Assembly: GCA_945879075.1 (NCBI GenBank)
Contig: CAMCUY010000002.1
Span: forward strand, 1 to 64,000
Length of the DNA: 64,000 nucleotides
Origin: Akkermansia muciniphila
GTDB lineage: Bacteria; Verrucomicrobiota; Verrucomicrobiia; Verrucomicrobiales; Akkermansiaceae
Direction: 5' to 3'
The notes beneath the pieces are model-generated. The model saw only the letters and a program-made list of their open reading frames with translations. It did not search any database and had not been told where the DNA came from. This document shows, one piece after another, positions 28,655-37,259 of the stretch. How positions within the stretch are numbered: the first letter of the stretch is position 1; each line of letters begins with the position of its first letter. A program made the position numbers and the translations under genes.

Positions 28655-30826
28655 CTAGGCGGCGGGAGATTGGTCGAGGCGGCGGCGATAGCTTTCCACG
28701 GCTTGTGTCCACGTGACATGGATTCCTTCCGTCGGACGCAGCCAGACGGCGCGGTGCATCATGAGCATCGCGGGAGCGGCGTAAAGTAATTCGGAAAGTT
28801 CCGCTTTGGTCAGACTGGCAGGGCCCTCGCTAAGGCAGCGTTCGGCGAGCGCTTCTTCAACGTCGGTTAGGTCGGATTGCTCCAGCAGGGAGACATGGAC
28901 GCCGTTGACATAGGGATCGACGACGGCGGCGACAATGCCGCGGCGGGCGTCGGTGGATGCGTCGAGCGCGGGATCGACGGCGGCGGTGGCATTGTCGGCG
29001 AGGTGTAAGACGGATGGCGGATTGAGTTCTTCGGGAGTGGCCAGGATTTTCCGTTTCAGCAGGGCTCGGCCGTAGCGGGAGCGGCTGGTCCAGACGGAGA
29101 CGGGTGCCGAGAGCAGCAAGCCGAGCAAAATCGGGGTCATCCAGAGGGCGAAGGCGTATTTGGAAGTGAAGTCGCCGGGGTTCTTGGAATGATAGCCGAT
29201 GTTGATGGCAACGGCGGTCCAGACCGCCCCGAGAATCGTCTGCGGCGCGTGGAAGCGGAACGCGTCGCCCCACGCGGTGCCGTCGGTTTCGCGGTTTTGA
29301 TTTCCCCAGCCGACCGCGCGGCCGAGGATGATGCTCAGCACCATCAGCGAGTGGGCGAGCATGATGCAGGGCGCGAGCAGCATGGAGACGATGGTTTCCA
29401 AGCTTGCTCCGATCAGGATCCGGAAGGCGCCGCCGAAGGAGCGGCGGATGCTTGGCGTTAGAACCGCGCCGGTGACCGCGAGGATTTTCGGCAGGAATAA
29501 CAGCGCGAAAATGACAGCGGTGAGGATGATGCTCTGTTGGATCCCGTCGATGTGGAACCAGCGGGCGGCGTAGCTCTCGAAGGGAAGCTGGCTGAGTTCG
29601 CTCGAGTAGCGGTCCCAGGCGATCCAGGTGCCGAGGGCGAGGAACAGGAACCACAGCGGGCTGCCGAGGTAGGCCATGATGCCCATGAAGAGGTGCATTC
29701 TGACGGAAAACGGCAGCTTGCGGGCAAAGATGAGCCAAAGGTGTTGGAGGTTTCCTTGGCACCACCGGCGGTCGCGGATGAGGTGGTCCACCAGCGTCGG
29801 AGGGGCTTCCTCGTAGGTGCCCTCGATGTCCCAGGCGAGCCAGACTTCCCAGCCTTGGCTGACCATCAGCGCGGCCTCGACGAAGTCGTGGCTGAGGATG
29901 CGCCCGCCGAACGGTTCGCGGCCGGGCAGGGCGGGGAGCTCGCAGAACTCGGAAAACGGCTTTACGCGGATGAGCGCGTTGTGCCCCCAGTAGCTGCCGC
30001 CGCTGAGCTGCCAGAAGTTGAGCCCGCGGATGAAGAGCGGGCCGTAAAGCCGCATCGCGAACTGTTGGAGGCGGGTGAAAATCGAGGAGCCGCGGATCAG
30101 TTTCGGTGCGGTCTGGAGGATCCCGAGACGCGGATAGGCCTCCATGATGCGGGTCATCGTGACGATGTCGCCGCCGTCCATCAGGCTGTCCGCGTCGAGC
30201 ACGAGCATCGCTTCGTAGTCGCCGCCCCAGGTGCGGACGAAGTCGCCGATGTTGCCGGCCTTGCGGTTCTCGTTGGTCTTGCGGCGCCGGTAGTAGATGC
30301 GGCCGAACGCGTCGAGCCGCCGGCAGAGGTTGGTCCACGAGGTTTCCTCCATCACCCAGAGGTCGAGTTCGCGGGTGTCGCTGAGGATGAAGAAATCGAA
30401 CGACTCCAGGTTTCCGGCGGCCTCGATGGACCGATACATAGCCTCGATGCGGGCGCAGACGCGGACGCTGTCCTCGTTGTAAACCGGGATGACGACCGCA
30501 TGGCGCTTGGTGAGCGGTCCGGTTTTTCCCTCGGCGAGCTTGCTGATCCTGACCGAGCGCTTGCGGCCTAGCAGCATGTCGAAGGCGCCGAAAATCGCGT
30601 GGAACGAGCCGAGGACGAGCAGGCCGTTGAGGACCACGAAAATGGCCAGCAGGGGGAAGTGGGCCTTCTGAAACTGCATTCGATAGAACAAGTCGGCCAG
30701 CCAGAGGGTAGCGAGGATGTTGACGAAAAGCACGCTGCCGAAGAAAACCGTGCGCCGCAGGACCGTGCGGCAAGGGCTGAAAAACGTCTTGGCGGAATCG
30801 CGGGTGGTGAGGTCGGTGTTTTCCAT
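28655..30826 (-). CDS. mdoH: Glucans biosynthesis glucosyltransferase H
   Basis: A family GT2 membrane transferase polymerising the beta-1,2-glucan backbone of osmoregulated periplasmic glucans from UDP-glucose. The start at 30826 (MENTDLTTRDSAKTFF) fits the overlap with the upstream stop; the 34 further tracked codons are spurious. There are two N-terminal membrane helices (~25-75), then the GT2 domain with HAVVIPVYNED, FFILSDTREL, LVLDADSLMDG (DxD-like), SHDFVEAALM and RRWCQGNLQH (Q/RxxRW), then several C-terminal membrane helices and a ~100-residue cytoplasmic tail. At 723 residues it is shorter than E. coli MdoH (847). The start overlaps the upstream gene's stop (TGATG), showing tight coupling. 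Confidence 0.93.
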   Translation of the reverse strand: MENTDLTTRDSAKTFFSPCRTVLRRTVFFGSVLFVNILATLWLADLFYRMQFQKAHFPLLAIFVVLNGLLVLGSFHAIFGAFDMLLGRKRSVRISKLAEGKTGPLTKRHAVVIPVYNEDSVRVCARIEAMYRSIEAAGNLESFDFFILSDTRELDLWVMEETSWTNLCRRLDAFGRIYYRRRKTNENRKAGNIGDFVRTWGGDYEAMLVLDADSLMDGGDIVTMTRIMEAYPRLGILQTAPKLIRGSSIFTRLQQFAMRLYGPLFIRGLNFWQLSGGSYWGHNALIRVKPFSEFCELPALPGREPFGGRILSHDFVEAALMVSQGWEVWLAWDIEGTYEEAPPTLVDHLIRDRRWCQGNLQHLWLIFARKLPFSVRMHLFMGIMAYLGSPLWFLFLALGTWIAWDRYSSELSQLPFESYAARWFHIDGIQQSIILTAVIFALLFLPKILAVTGAVLTPSIRRSFGGAFRILIGASLETIVSMLLAPCIMLAHSLMVLSIILGRAVGWGNQNRETDGTAWGDAFRFHAPQTILGAVWTAVAINIGYHSKNPGDFTSKYAFALWMTPILLGLLLSAPVSVWTSRSRYGRALLKRKILATPEELNPPSVLHLADNATAAVDPALDASTDARRGIVAAVVDPYVNGVHVSLLEQSDLTDVEEALAERCLSEGPASLTKAELSELLYAAPAMLMMHRAVWLRPTEGIHVTWTQAVESYRRRLDQSPAA

Positions 30827-31416
30827 CAGTCCAAAAGGGTGAACCACACGGTGACGACGATCAGCAGCAAGAGCAGCCCGACAAACATGATCCGGACGAT
30901 CGGCTTGCGGTCCATCGTTTCCCACCATTGGGCGGCACCACTACCGATGACGTTGAATTCAAGCGGGCGGGGAACCATGGTGAGCTGGGCGAAGCGAGGG
31001 CCCGCGGCGAGGTAGGATTTCTTCATCGCCTCGACGAACTCGAGAGGCCACGGAGCGGGCGTTAGGAAAACCCCTTGCCACAGGTCCGGCATGCCGGCAA
31101 GCAACAGCGCAAGGCGGCCGCGGGCGGCGAGACGGCGGTTTTCCAACGGCACGTCGAGCACGTCCTGCGTCCAGTCGGCGACTTCGCTCAAGGCTTCCTC
31201 CATCGCCAGCAGGCGGGCGGGCTTTTCCGGTTCGTTGACCCTCCGGGCGGAAGCGCGCCAGAGAATGCCGCGGACGAGTTCAGCGACGAGCAGGCGGTTT
31301 CTCAGGCGCAGTGCTTGCAGGTAGGCCTCTACGGCGGCGTAGGCCTCTTCCCACTCGTTGAGCTCGCCCTCGCTGAGCGGGCGCAAGGTGTTCAAGGAGT
31401 GATGCGATGGACCCAT
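30826..31416 (-). CDS. Unknown tail-anchored membrane protein between mdoG and mdoH
   Basis: About 196 residues from MGPSHHSLNTLRPL (31416); the tracked start is 13 codons upstream. A helical N-terminal domain (SEGELNEWEEAYAAVEAYLQ, LRLRNRLLVAELVRGI, ALSEVADWTQDVL) is followed by FVEAMKKSYLAAGPRFAQLT. A single C-terminal membrane helix, IVRIMFVGLLLLLIVVTVWF, ends three residues before the stop, so most of the protein is cytoplasmic. I do not recognise the family. It overlaps the end of mdoG by 25 bp and its TGA overlaps the mdoH ATG, so it is translated with the two glucan enzymes. It may be an assembly or regulatory subunit of the glucan synthase; that is inference from operon structure. Confidence 0.72.
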   Translation of the reverse strand: MGPSHHSLNTLRPLSEGELNEWEEAYAAVEAYLQALRLRNRLLVAELVRGILWRASARRVNEPEKPARLLAMEEALSEVADWTQDVLDVPLENRRLAARGRLALLLAGMPDLWQGVFLTPAPWPLEFVEAMKKSYLAAGPRFAQLTMVPRPLEFNVIGSGAAQWWETMDRKPIVRIMFVGLLLLLIVVTVWFTLLD

Positions 31417-32954
31417 GTTTCGGTGAGGAAATTTTCTCCGCGTTTGAGGCAACAACGAAGTTCGACCGGGCCGATGTCAGCAAGCTTGCCACCTTCGGCG
31501 GCAGGCGCGATTTGGAAGGCGACACGCCAGCGGGCGTTGGGGATGGACTGGACGGTGATGCCTTGGATTTTAATTTTCTCCGCATTGGCCCCCATGGCTT
31601 GGACGAACGGAGTCAGCGGGATTTCCCCTTGCTGGTTGAGGGCGTTGCCGGAGAACTCGACGACCATGGTGCGTTGCTCGGGCTGCCAGTCATGCACGCC
31701 CGTGCGAGTGGCCACGACGTGGCCGTCGGCCATCGACGGGTCCTCGTCCAAAGTCCAATGCTGGCGGTAGGCGAACTCGATGCGGTCGCCGGGTTGTGGC
31801 GTCCGTGCCGGTTCCCACATGGCCACGGTGTTGTCGGAAAGTTCGTTGGTGGTGGGGATTTCCATCAACATCACGCGGCCCGGACCCCAGTCGGAAGTCG
31901 GTTCGATCCAGAGCGAGGGCCGGAGCTGATAGTCCGCCTCGCCGTCCTCGTAGGCGGCGAAGCGGCGGTCGCGCTGCAAGAGGCCGAAGCCGTCGCATTT
32001 TTCCATGTCGAAGAAGCTGAACTCGAGCTTGCCGGTGTCGTTGGAGATCGGACGCCACAGCCGCTCGCCGGTGCCAGTGCGGATGGCGAGGCCGTCGGAG
32101 TCATGGACTTCCGGGCGGAAGTCGTCGAAGCGGCGGCGCGAGTTTTCGCCGAACCAGAACATGCTCGACATCGGGGCGATGCCGAGGCGTTGCACCGTTT
32201 TGCGCGCGAAAAGGACGACTTTGACGTCCACGAGCGTCTTGTTGCCCGGCGCGATTTTGAATTGATAGGCCCCCGAGTAGGACGGGCCGTCCAGCAGCGC
32301 GTAAACCGTGGCCTGGGTGCTGTTCTGGTCAGGTTTGCGCAGCCAGAATTCCCTGAAATTGGGAAACTCTTCAGCCGCGCCCTCGGCTCCCGTGTCCACG
32401 GCGACGCCGCGCGAAGAGATGCCGTAGCGTTGATTTTTGCCCAGTGCTCGCCAGTAACTCGCTCCTTGGAAGGCGATGAGTTCGTCGAAAATTTCCGGGT
32501 TGTTCAGCGGCGCGTGCAGGCGGAATCCCGCGAAGCCGCCCTCGGCGGGCAGGTCGCCGTGCTTGTTGATGAGCGGACCGTAATTGAAGTACGCCTCCGC
32601 CAGACGGATTTTCTGTTGGTGGCTGCTGGTGAATTCGTTGAGCGTCACCGGCTCGCGATACAAGTAGCCGGGGTGGAAAAACATCGCGCGGAAGGGCAGT
32701 TTCTCGGTCGCCCACAAGGATTGGTTTGGGTTGAAGCGGATGTCGCGATATTGATCGTAGGTCAGCTCGTTCATCCAGCCCGGAAGACTGTCGCGGTTGG
32801 GGGCGACGTAGGGCTTGTTGGCGAGGTCGCGCGCTCGACTTTGGATGCTCTCGAATCCGATATCCTCGCGTTCCCAAGTCTGGCACAAAGCGGAGGACGT
32901 CAAAGTGGCAAACGTCGCGAGCAGAATAAGTTTCCTTGGCACAAGCAGGGTCAT
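31392..32954 (-). CDS. mdoG: Glucans biosynthesis protein G (periplasmic)
   Basis: The protein has 520 residues with an N-terminal signal peptide (LILLATFATLTSSALCQ). The MdoG/OpgG domain fills the rest: FESIQSRARDLANKPYVAP, LTYDQYRDIRFNPNQSLW, FRAMFFHPGYLYREPV, EGGFAGFRLHAPLN, FQGASYWRALGKNQRYGISS, SSMFWFGENSRRRFDDFRPE and LMEIPTTNELSDNTVAMWEP. The two-domain beta-sandwich plus Ig-like fold acts in the periplasm on the glucan made by MdoH (branching or cleavage). It is the first gene of mdoG-unknown-mdoH and lies 54 bp downstream of a methyltransferase on the same strand. No lipid-attachment Cys motif was seen. Confidence 0.94.
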   Translation of the reverse strand: MTLLVPRKLILLATFATLTSSALCQTWEREDIGFESIQSRARDLANKPYVAPNRDSLPGWMNELTYDQYRDIRFNPNQSLWATEKLPFRAMFFHPGYLYREPVTLNEFTSSHQQKIRLAEAYFNYGPLINKHGDLPAEGGFAGFRLHAPLNNPEIFDELIAFQGASYWRALGKNQRYGISSRGVAVDTGAEGAAEEFPNFREFWLRKPDQNSTQATVYALLDGPSYSGAYQFKIAPGNKTLVDVKVVLFARKTVQRLGIAPMSSMFWFGENSRRRFDDFRPEVHDSDGLAIRTGTGERLWRPISNDTGKLEFSFFDMEKCDGFGLLQRDRRFAAYEDGEADYQLRPSLWIEPTSDWGPGRVMLMEIPTTNELSDNTVAMWEPARTPQPGDRIEFAYRQHWTLDEDPSMADGHVVATRTGVHDWQPEQRTMVVEFSGNALNQQGEIPLTPFVQAMGANAEKIKIQGITVQSIPNARWRVAFQIAPAAEGGKLADIGPVELRCCLKRGENFLTETWVHRITP

Positions 32955-33008
32955 AGGGCGGGGATAGCCTGCCCGTCAAGAATCGTGATTTGGAAATCTT
33001 TCATGAAA

Positions 33009-33791
33009 TTAGACTTTTAAATCCAGCCGGGTGGCGTGGTAGGTGAGAATTCCGTCGAAATCGACGGCCTCCGGGTCCGCGATCAGCCGCTGCGGGTCGA
33101 AATCGAGGAAGAACCGGTCCACCTGGAATCCACAATCCACCAGCAGCGCGAGCAGTTCCAGATGCTCGATCCAGCGAATGGTTTGACGGGAATGATGGGT
33201 CTGGGGAGGATTTCCGGTGAGAGAATAACGGTGTTCTCGCTTGACGAGCTGTCGGCGCCGGTCCAAGCGGTGGCGGGTTTCCAGCAGGGCCTCCCGGCCG
33301 TCCGGCAAGGTCACGCGGTGGTCCTCATACCATTGGTTTTCCGGGAGGTCGCCCAGCAGTTCAGCGTAGGGCATGAAAACGGTGAGGTAGAGTCCGCCGT
33401 GGTTTGCGAGGAGGCCGTGCCAGTGGCGGAGGGTGGCGGCGGGATCGCTTGTGAGTTGCAGGGTGAACGCCGGGGCGAGCAGGGAGCAAAATTTCCGGCC
33501 GTTGTTCCAAAGCGACATGTCGCCCTCGTGGACCCGTGGCTGGATGCTCAATTTGCGCGCACGGGAATTTCCGAGGTCCAGCATGTCGCGTGAGAGTTCG
33601 AGGCCTTCCACGTCCATTCCCATTTGGACCAGCGGAAACATCAGCCGCCCCGAGCCCGAGCCGATTTCAAGTGCCGGGCCTGGATGGCTTTTGAGAAACG
33701 CTGCCATCAACGCCACCTCGGAGCCGTCGTCCTCGGCTTCCCAGAAGGCGTCGTGCAGCTCGGCTTCGAGAGACAGATAGGGCTGGGACAT
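33009..33791 (-). CDS. Class I SAM-dependent methyltransferase
   Basis: The protein has 260 residues. Rossmann motif I is ALEIGSGSGRLMFPLVQMG, followed by the acidic VEGLELSRDML, motif II around HEGDMSLWNNGRKF, and motif IV/V as LLANHGGLYLTVFMPYAEL. The C-terminal third (RIEH-type QTIRWIEHLELLALLVDCGF) is typical of small-molecule methyltransferases of the ubiE/Methyltransf_25 kind. The substrate is unknown. It starts 9 bp after the TerC stop on the same strand, so it is probably the last gene of ubiA-sufE-terC-methyltransferase. Confidence 0.85.
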   Translation of the reverse strand: MSQPYLSLEAELHDAFWEAEDDGSEVALMAAFLKSHPGPALEIGSGSGRLMFPLVQMGMDVEGLELSRDMLDLGNSRARKLSIQPRVHEGDMSLWNNGRKFCSLLAPAFTLQLTSDPAATLRHWHGLLANHGGLYLTVFMPYAELLGDLPENQWYEDHRVTLPDGREALLETRHRLDRRRQLVKREHRYSLTGNPPQTHHSRQTIRWIEHLELLALLVDCGFQVDRFFLDFDPQRLIADPEAVDFDGILTYHATRLDLKV

Positions 33792-33800
33792 CTGATATCC

Positions 33801-34616
33801 TCAGATTTCCGCGGCTGCCGGCGGTTGCGATTTTCCGCGCAGCTTGAGATTGAGCAGCTCGACGAGCAGCGAGAACGCCATCGAGAAATAGATGTAGCCC
33901 TTCGGAATGTGGAAGTGCATCGCCTCCGCCATCAGCGCCGTGCCGATGAGAATGAGGAACGACAGCGCGAGCATTTTCACCGACGGGTGGCGCGAGACAA
34001 AGCTGCTGATCGCGCCGGAGGCCAGCATCATCACGCCGATGGAAATCATCACCGCCACCATCATCAGCGAGACTCGCGTGGGGTCGTTGACCATGCCCAC
34101 GGCGGTGATGACGGAGTCGAGCGAGAAGATGATGTCGATCATCGCGATTTGCACCAGCACCGCGCCGAAGCTGGCTTTCGCCTTGCTGGTCATGGTCTTT
34201 TCATCGTGGCCTTCCAAGTTGTGGTGGATTTCCTTGGTGGATTTCCAGATGAGGAAAAACCCGCCGCCTAGCAGGATCAGGTCCTTCCATGAGAACCCGA
34301 GCATCCCCCCGTGCTCGGCGGCTTTCGGCATCATGTCCCACAGCGTCGGGTGGACGGGGATTTCGAAGATCGCGGTTTGCAGGCTCATGATCCAAGTGAT
34401 CGAAAGCAGCAGGACCATCCGCGCGCCCATCGCCAGGCTCAGCCCGATCATCCGGCCTTTTTTCCGCTGCTCTTCGGGCAGGCGGTCGACGAGGATGGAA
34501 ATGAAGACGATATTGTCGATGCCGAGGACGATTTCCAACAAGGTCAGCGTGAGGAGCGCGCCCCAGGCTTGGGGATCGGCGAGCCAGTTGAATTCAAGTA
34601 GGGAGGCGATGATCAT
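33801..34616 (-). CDS. TerC family membrane protein (short form)
   Basis: The protein has 271 residues and seven membrane helices. Both conserved acidic membrane motifs are present: LTLLEIVLGIDNIVFISIL near the N-terminus and IAMIDIIFSLDSVITAVGM in the middle, with FFLIWKSTKEIHHNLEGHDE in the loop between. This is the YgdQ/YoaE-like short TerC group, linked to metal (Mn) handling in the membrane. The start overlaps the sufE stop (ATGA), so it is translationally coupled to sufE. It is distinct from the longer Alx-type paralogue at 24 kb. Confidence 0.92.
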   Translation of the reverse strand: MIIASLLEFNWLADPQAWGALLTLTLLEIVLGIDNIVFISILVDRLPEEQRKKGRMIGLSLAMGARMVLLLSITWIMSLQTAIFEIPVHPTLWDMMPKAAEHGGMLGFSWKDLILLGGGFFLIWKSTKEIHHNLEGHDEKTMTSKAKASFGAVLVQIAMIDIIFSLDSVITAVGMVNDPTRVSLMMVAVMISIGVMMLASGAISSFVSRHPSVKMLALSFLILIGTALMAEAMHFHIPKGYIYFSMAFSLLVELLNLKLRGKSQPPAAAEI

Positions 34617-35029
34617 AATGAGGCGAATTCGAGTGCGCGTTGTTTCATCTGGTTTGCCATCAGAGTCAAGGCATTGGCGCGGGTTGGCGCGAGATGTTCC
34701 TTCAAACCGGTGCGGTCGATGAAGCCCATGTCTGCTGTTAAGATATCATCCGGCGTCTCGCCGCTGAGCACCCGGACGAACAGCGCGATCATGCCCTTGG
34801 TGATGAGCGAGTCCGAATCCGCCGAAAAACGGACCTTTCCGCCCTCGAACGCGGCGTCAATCCATACCTGCGACTGGCAGCCCTTGATTAGGTGCGCGGG
34901 CGTCTTCGAGGTCTCGTCCATTGGCGCGAGTTTTTTTCCGAGGCCGATCACGTATTCATACCGCTCCGTCCAATCCTGAAAAAGGGCGAGCTCCTCCAAA
35001 AGGTTCTCCTGTTTGTTTGCGATGCTCAT
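34613..35029 (-). CDS. sufE: SufE-type cysteine desulfurase activator
   Basis: 138 residues from MSIANKQENLLEELA (35029); the 47 extra codons in the track are antisense-like and not conserved. The active-site Cys is in HLIKGCQSQVWI, with the typical N-terminal helix (LFQDWTERYEYVIGLGKKL) and FSADSDSLITKGMIALFVRVLSG in the middle. SufE accepts persulfide sulfur from SufS during Fe-S cluster assembly. No sufS or sufBCD is adjacent; it lies between ubiA (43-bp gap) and terC (4-bp overlap). Confidence 0.93.
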   Translation of the reverse strand: MSIANKQENLLEELALFQDWTERYEYVIGLGKKLAPMDETSKTPAHLIKGCQSQVWIDAAFEGGKVRFSADSDSLITKGMIALFVRVLSGETPDDILTADMGFIDRTGLKEHLAPTRANALTLMANQMKQRALEFASL

Positions 35030-35072
35030 GCGGCGGAATTGATACGCGGAATGAAATTGCGGGCAAGCCTGA

Positions 35073-36035
35073 TCAAGTCGCCGGCGCGAGTCGCTGGAGC
35101 AGCAGCGCGGAAACGAAGGCGAGGGGAGGGACGAACAGGCAGGCCGCCGTGAAAGGTGACGTCCCCGCAAGGTTCGTCATGGCCAGAGAGGAAAGACTGA
35201 GAGGCAAAAGCACCATCCAGTCGATGAGCGGGATGCCAGCAAGCAGTCTGGAGACGTGCCGGGACACCGGCTTTCTCCAGACGCTCAGGCTGAGGATCGT
35301 CCATAGGCAGTAGGGTAGAAGTCCAGCAACCACGAACAACACGGAATCGACGCGCCACTGATAGATCGCGTAAGAAACGGCAGCGGCCGCTGTGATAAAA
35401 AGGATTCGCGCAAGATTGGAAATCCGGGCAGGTGGGTTTGGCATCGCCTCGTATCTGGCGCTCAAGGAAAGGCCCGCGATGTGGCAAAACAGGCCGAGCG
35501 CGCAGGCACCGATCATTCCCGAATGGGGCGGAATGGTCTGCACTAGGAAGACCCCGGAAAATCCCACCGCGCCCATCACCGGCAACAGCGCGCGGCACAA
35601 GCCCATCGCGACGACCGCCCAAGGGCTGCGTTTATGCCAGCAGGTGTAGATGGCGACCATACAGAGGATCGCCACCGCCACGGCCGCGCTCGCCGGACTC
35701 GTCACGGCGCTGAGAAAGATCCCGCCCGCGGCGCAAACCGCGGCCACTCTCAGATAGAATCCTGGCGGAAACAAGCCGCGCGGCAGCGCCCGCTCCGGCC
35801 GGTTTTTCAAGTCCCATGCCCGGTCCGCCCAGTCGTTGAGGAAATTTCCTGAAACGTAGAGCAGCACGCCCGCCAGCGCCAGACGGGCGGCGGCGGACCA
35901 CGGATGTGAAAACGAACACCAGCCTCCCAGATAGCCGGCAATCGACACGCCCAGCCAGACGTTGCTCACCACGCTCGGGATGTTCGCCACCCGGGCGGTG
36001 GACAGAAGGGCGTGAATCTTTCCGGAGCGGTTCAT
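35073..36035 (-). CDS. UbiA family prenyltransferase
   Basis: The start at 36035 (MNRSGKIHALLSTARVANIP) gives 320 residues with about eight membrane helices. The first Asp-rich motif is YVSGNFLNDWADRAWDLKNR (NDxxD-like), followed by PERALPRGLFPPG, a basic stretch typical of UbiA proteins with EboC/SCO3242-like wording. The second Asp motif is weak (ARYEAMPN region), as in this subgroup. It transfers a prenyl group to an aromatic or sugar acceptor in the membrane; the true substrate is uncertain. It lies upstream of sufE and downstream of the NOS gene on the same strand (200-bp gap). Confidence 0.85.
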   Translation of the reverse strand: MNRSGKIHALLSTARVANIPSVVSNVWLGVSIAGYLGGWCSFSHPWSAAARLALAGVLLYVSGNFLNDWADRAWDLKNRPERALPRGLFPPGFYLRVAAVCAAGGIFLSAVTSPASAAVAVAILCMVAIYTCWHKRSPWAVVAMGLCRALLPVMGAVGFSGVFLVQTIPPHSGMIGACALGLFCHIAGLSLSARYEAMPNPPARISNLARILFITAAAAVSYAIYQWRVDSVLFVVAGLLPYCLWTILSLSVWRKPVSRHVSRLLAGIPLIDWMVLLPLSLSSLAMTNLAGTSPFTAACLFVPPLAFVSALLLQRLAPAT

Positions 36036-36235
36036 CGGCCCGCAGCATGCGGCAAACCGCAGGATCCGCCAAAAGGAAATCTCGCGATATTTTGCCTCAT
36101 CCGGCAGGGCAGGGCGCCACCTGCTTGCGGAAAATGATCTCGGCCAATCCATGCAGGCCGGAATGGTCATTAGGAAGACGTGAAATCTGGTTCAAAGACG
36201 AGCGTGCCGAACTTCATGTTTTCAGAGAGACTCAT
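36036..36235 (-). other. 200-bp gap with possible coding scraps
   Basis: On the minus strand the gap after the NOS stop contains an ATG opening MKFGTLVFEPDFTSS and, one frame over, HSGLHGLAEIIFRKQVAPC and a stop. Neither is recognised; together they may be remains of a small gene. No terminator hairpin was seen. Confidence 0.25.
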
Positions 36236-37243
36236 TCACCAGGGCAGTTGGTTGACGAAGCTTGGTTCCGGGGCGACTTCATCGTAATAGCGGTGAAATA
36301 CCGGACACGCCGAAGCGGACATCGGAGGCACCAACCAAGACCAGTCGCCGGGTACGGTCCGTCCGCATTTTTCTTCGATCTCGATGTGTCGCATGAATTG
36401 AGAGGACGCTGTGTGGTGGTCGATGATGGTAACGCCTGCTTCATGGAAGGAGTGCAGCACGGCGGTGTTGAGTTCCACGAGTGCTCTGTCTTTCCACAAG
36501 CTCCGGGGTGAGCGCAGGTCGAGTCCCATGCCTTTGGCGATGCCTGGCAGTTGGTTGTAGCGGTTCTCATCCCCTAAGTTCCTTGAGGCGATCTCGGTAG
36601 CCATGTAGTGGCCGCTGAAAGGAGCTGCGGTGAAGTTCCACCCACCTCCGACGAGCGCCATGTCGGAAATGACCGGCACGGCATGCCACTTGAGTCCCAA
36701 TGCCGCGAACCATGAGAAGTCGGGGTGGAAGATCGGCACTTCCATTACGGAGTCCCGGGGAAGTGGGTAAAACCGGGGGGTGTCACCGGGGACGTCGATC
36801 ACCAGAGGTAGTAGGTCAAAATGGCTGCGCTCCCGGGGCGGGCGCCAACCCATCGCAATCACTTTGAGGGTGAATTCCAACTGTTCGGGATCACCCGTGA
36901 TCGTGCCGTTGCTTTCGCGGTAGCCCGCGTATCTGACGAGTTGCCGGTTCCTAATCCGGATGCCCGGCTTTCCATTCAGGGCAGGGGGGAATATGGTGAT
37001 TGCGGAACGGACTTTTCCGCCATTAGTTGCAAGGCGAAGGTGTGTGACGCAGGCGTCGAAGACATCATCCGGCTTTGCGGTCGTCCTCGCGTCTATGACC
37101 TCAAGTTTCTTCCAGAATAAACGGCCGATGCAGCGCGCGCTATTCCTCCATGCGGTTCTTGCCATCATGGCAAGCTCATGGTCGGGCATGGGTCCAGTTA
37201 GGTCATGAATGCGTGAAGAGTTCGACATGGAGCGATGGTGCAT
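36236..37243 (-). CDS. nos: Bacterial nitric oxide synthase oxygenase
   Basis: The protein has 335 residues, matching the NOS oxygenase domain almost throughout. TAWRNSARCIGRLFW carries the heme-thiolate Cys38. HLRLATNGGKVRSAITIFPP and VRYAGYRE follow. The substrate Glu217 lies in GHYMATEIASRNLGDENRYN, then KDRALVELNTAVLHSF and VTIIDHHTASSQFMRH. The pterin side is GDWSWLVPPMSASACPVFHR (Trp301). VPVISDM keeps an Ile at the site that is Val in mammals, as in slow NO-releasing bacterial enzymes. Against Bacillus NOS (~363 residues) about 25 N-terminal residues are missing, and the usual GWYM is GHYM here. No reductase domain is fused, as expected for bacteria. It makes NO and citrulline from arginine. 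Between ndh and ubiA, in a patch with IS remnants. Confidence 0.93.
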   Translation of the reverse strand: MHHRSMSNSSRIHDLTGPMPDHELAMMARTAWRNSARCIGRLFWKKLEVIDARTTAKPDDVFDACVTHLRLATNGGKVRSAITIFPPALNGKPGIRIRNRQLVRYAGYRESNGTITGDPEQLEFTLKVIAMGWRPPRERSHFDLLPLVIDVPGDTPRFYPLPRDSVMEVPIFHPDFSWFAALGLKWHAVPVISDMALVGGGWNFTAAPFSGHYMATEIASRNLGDENRYNQLPGIAKGMGLDLRSPRSLWKDRALVELNTAVLHSFHEAGVTIIDHHTASSQFMRHIEIEEKCGRTVPGDWSWLVPPMSASACPVFHRYYDEVAPEPSFVNQLPW

Positions 37244-37259
37244 GATTCCGATTTCGAAT

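Noticed and set aside
29537-33020. Plus-strand ORFs of 344 and 537 codons (29537-30571, 31407-33020)
   Set aside because: Antisense to mdoH and mdoG, which have complete family motifs.
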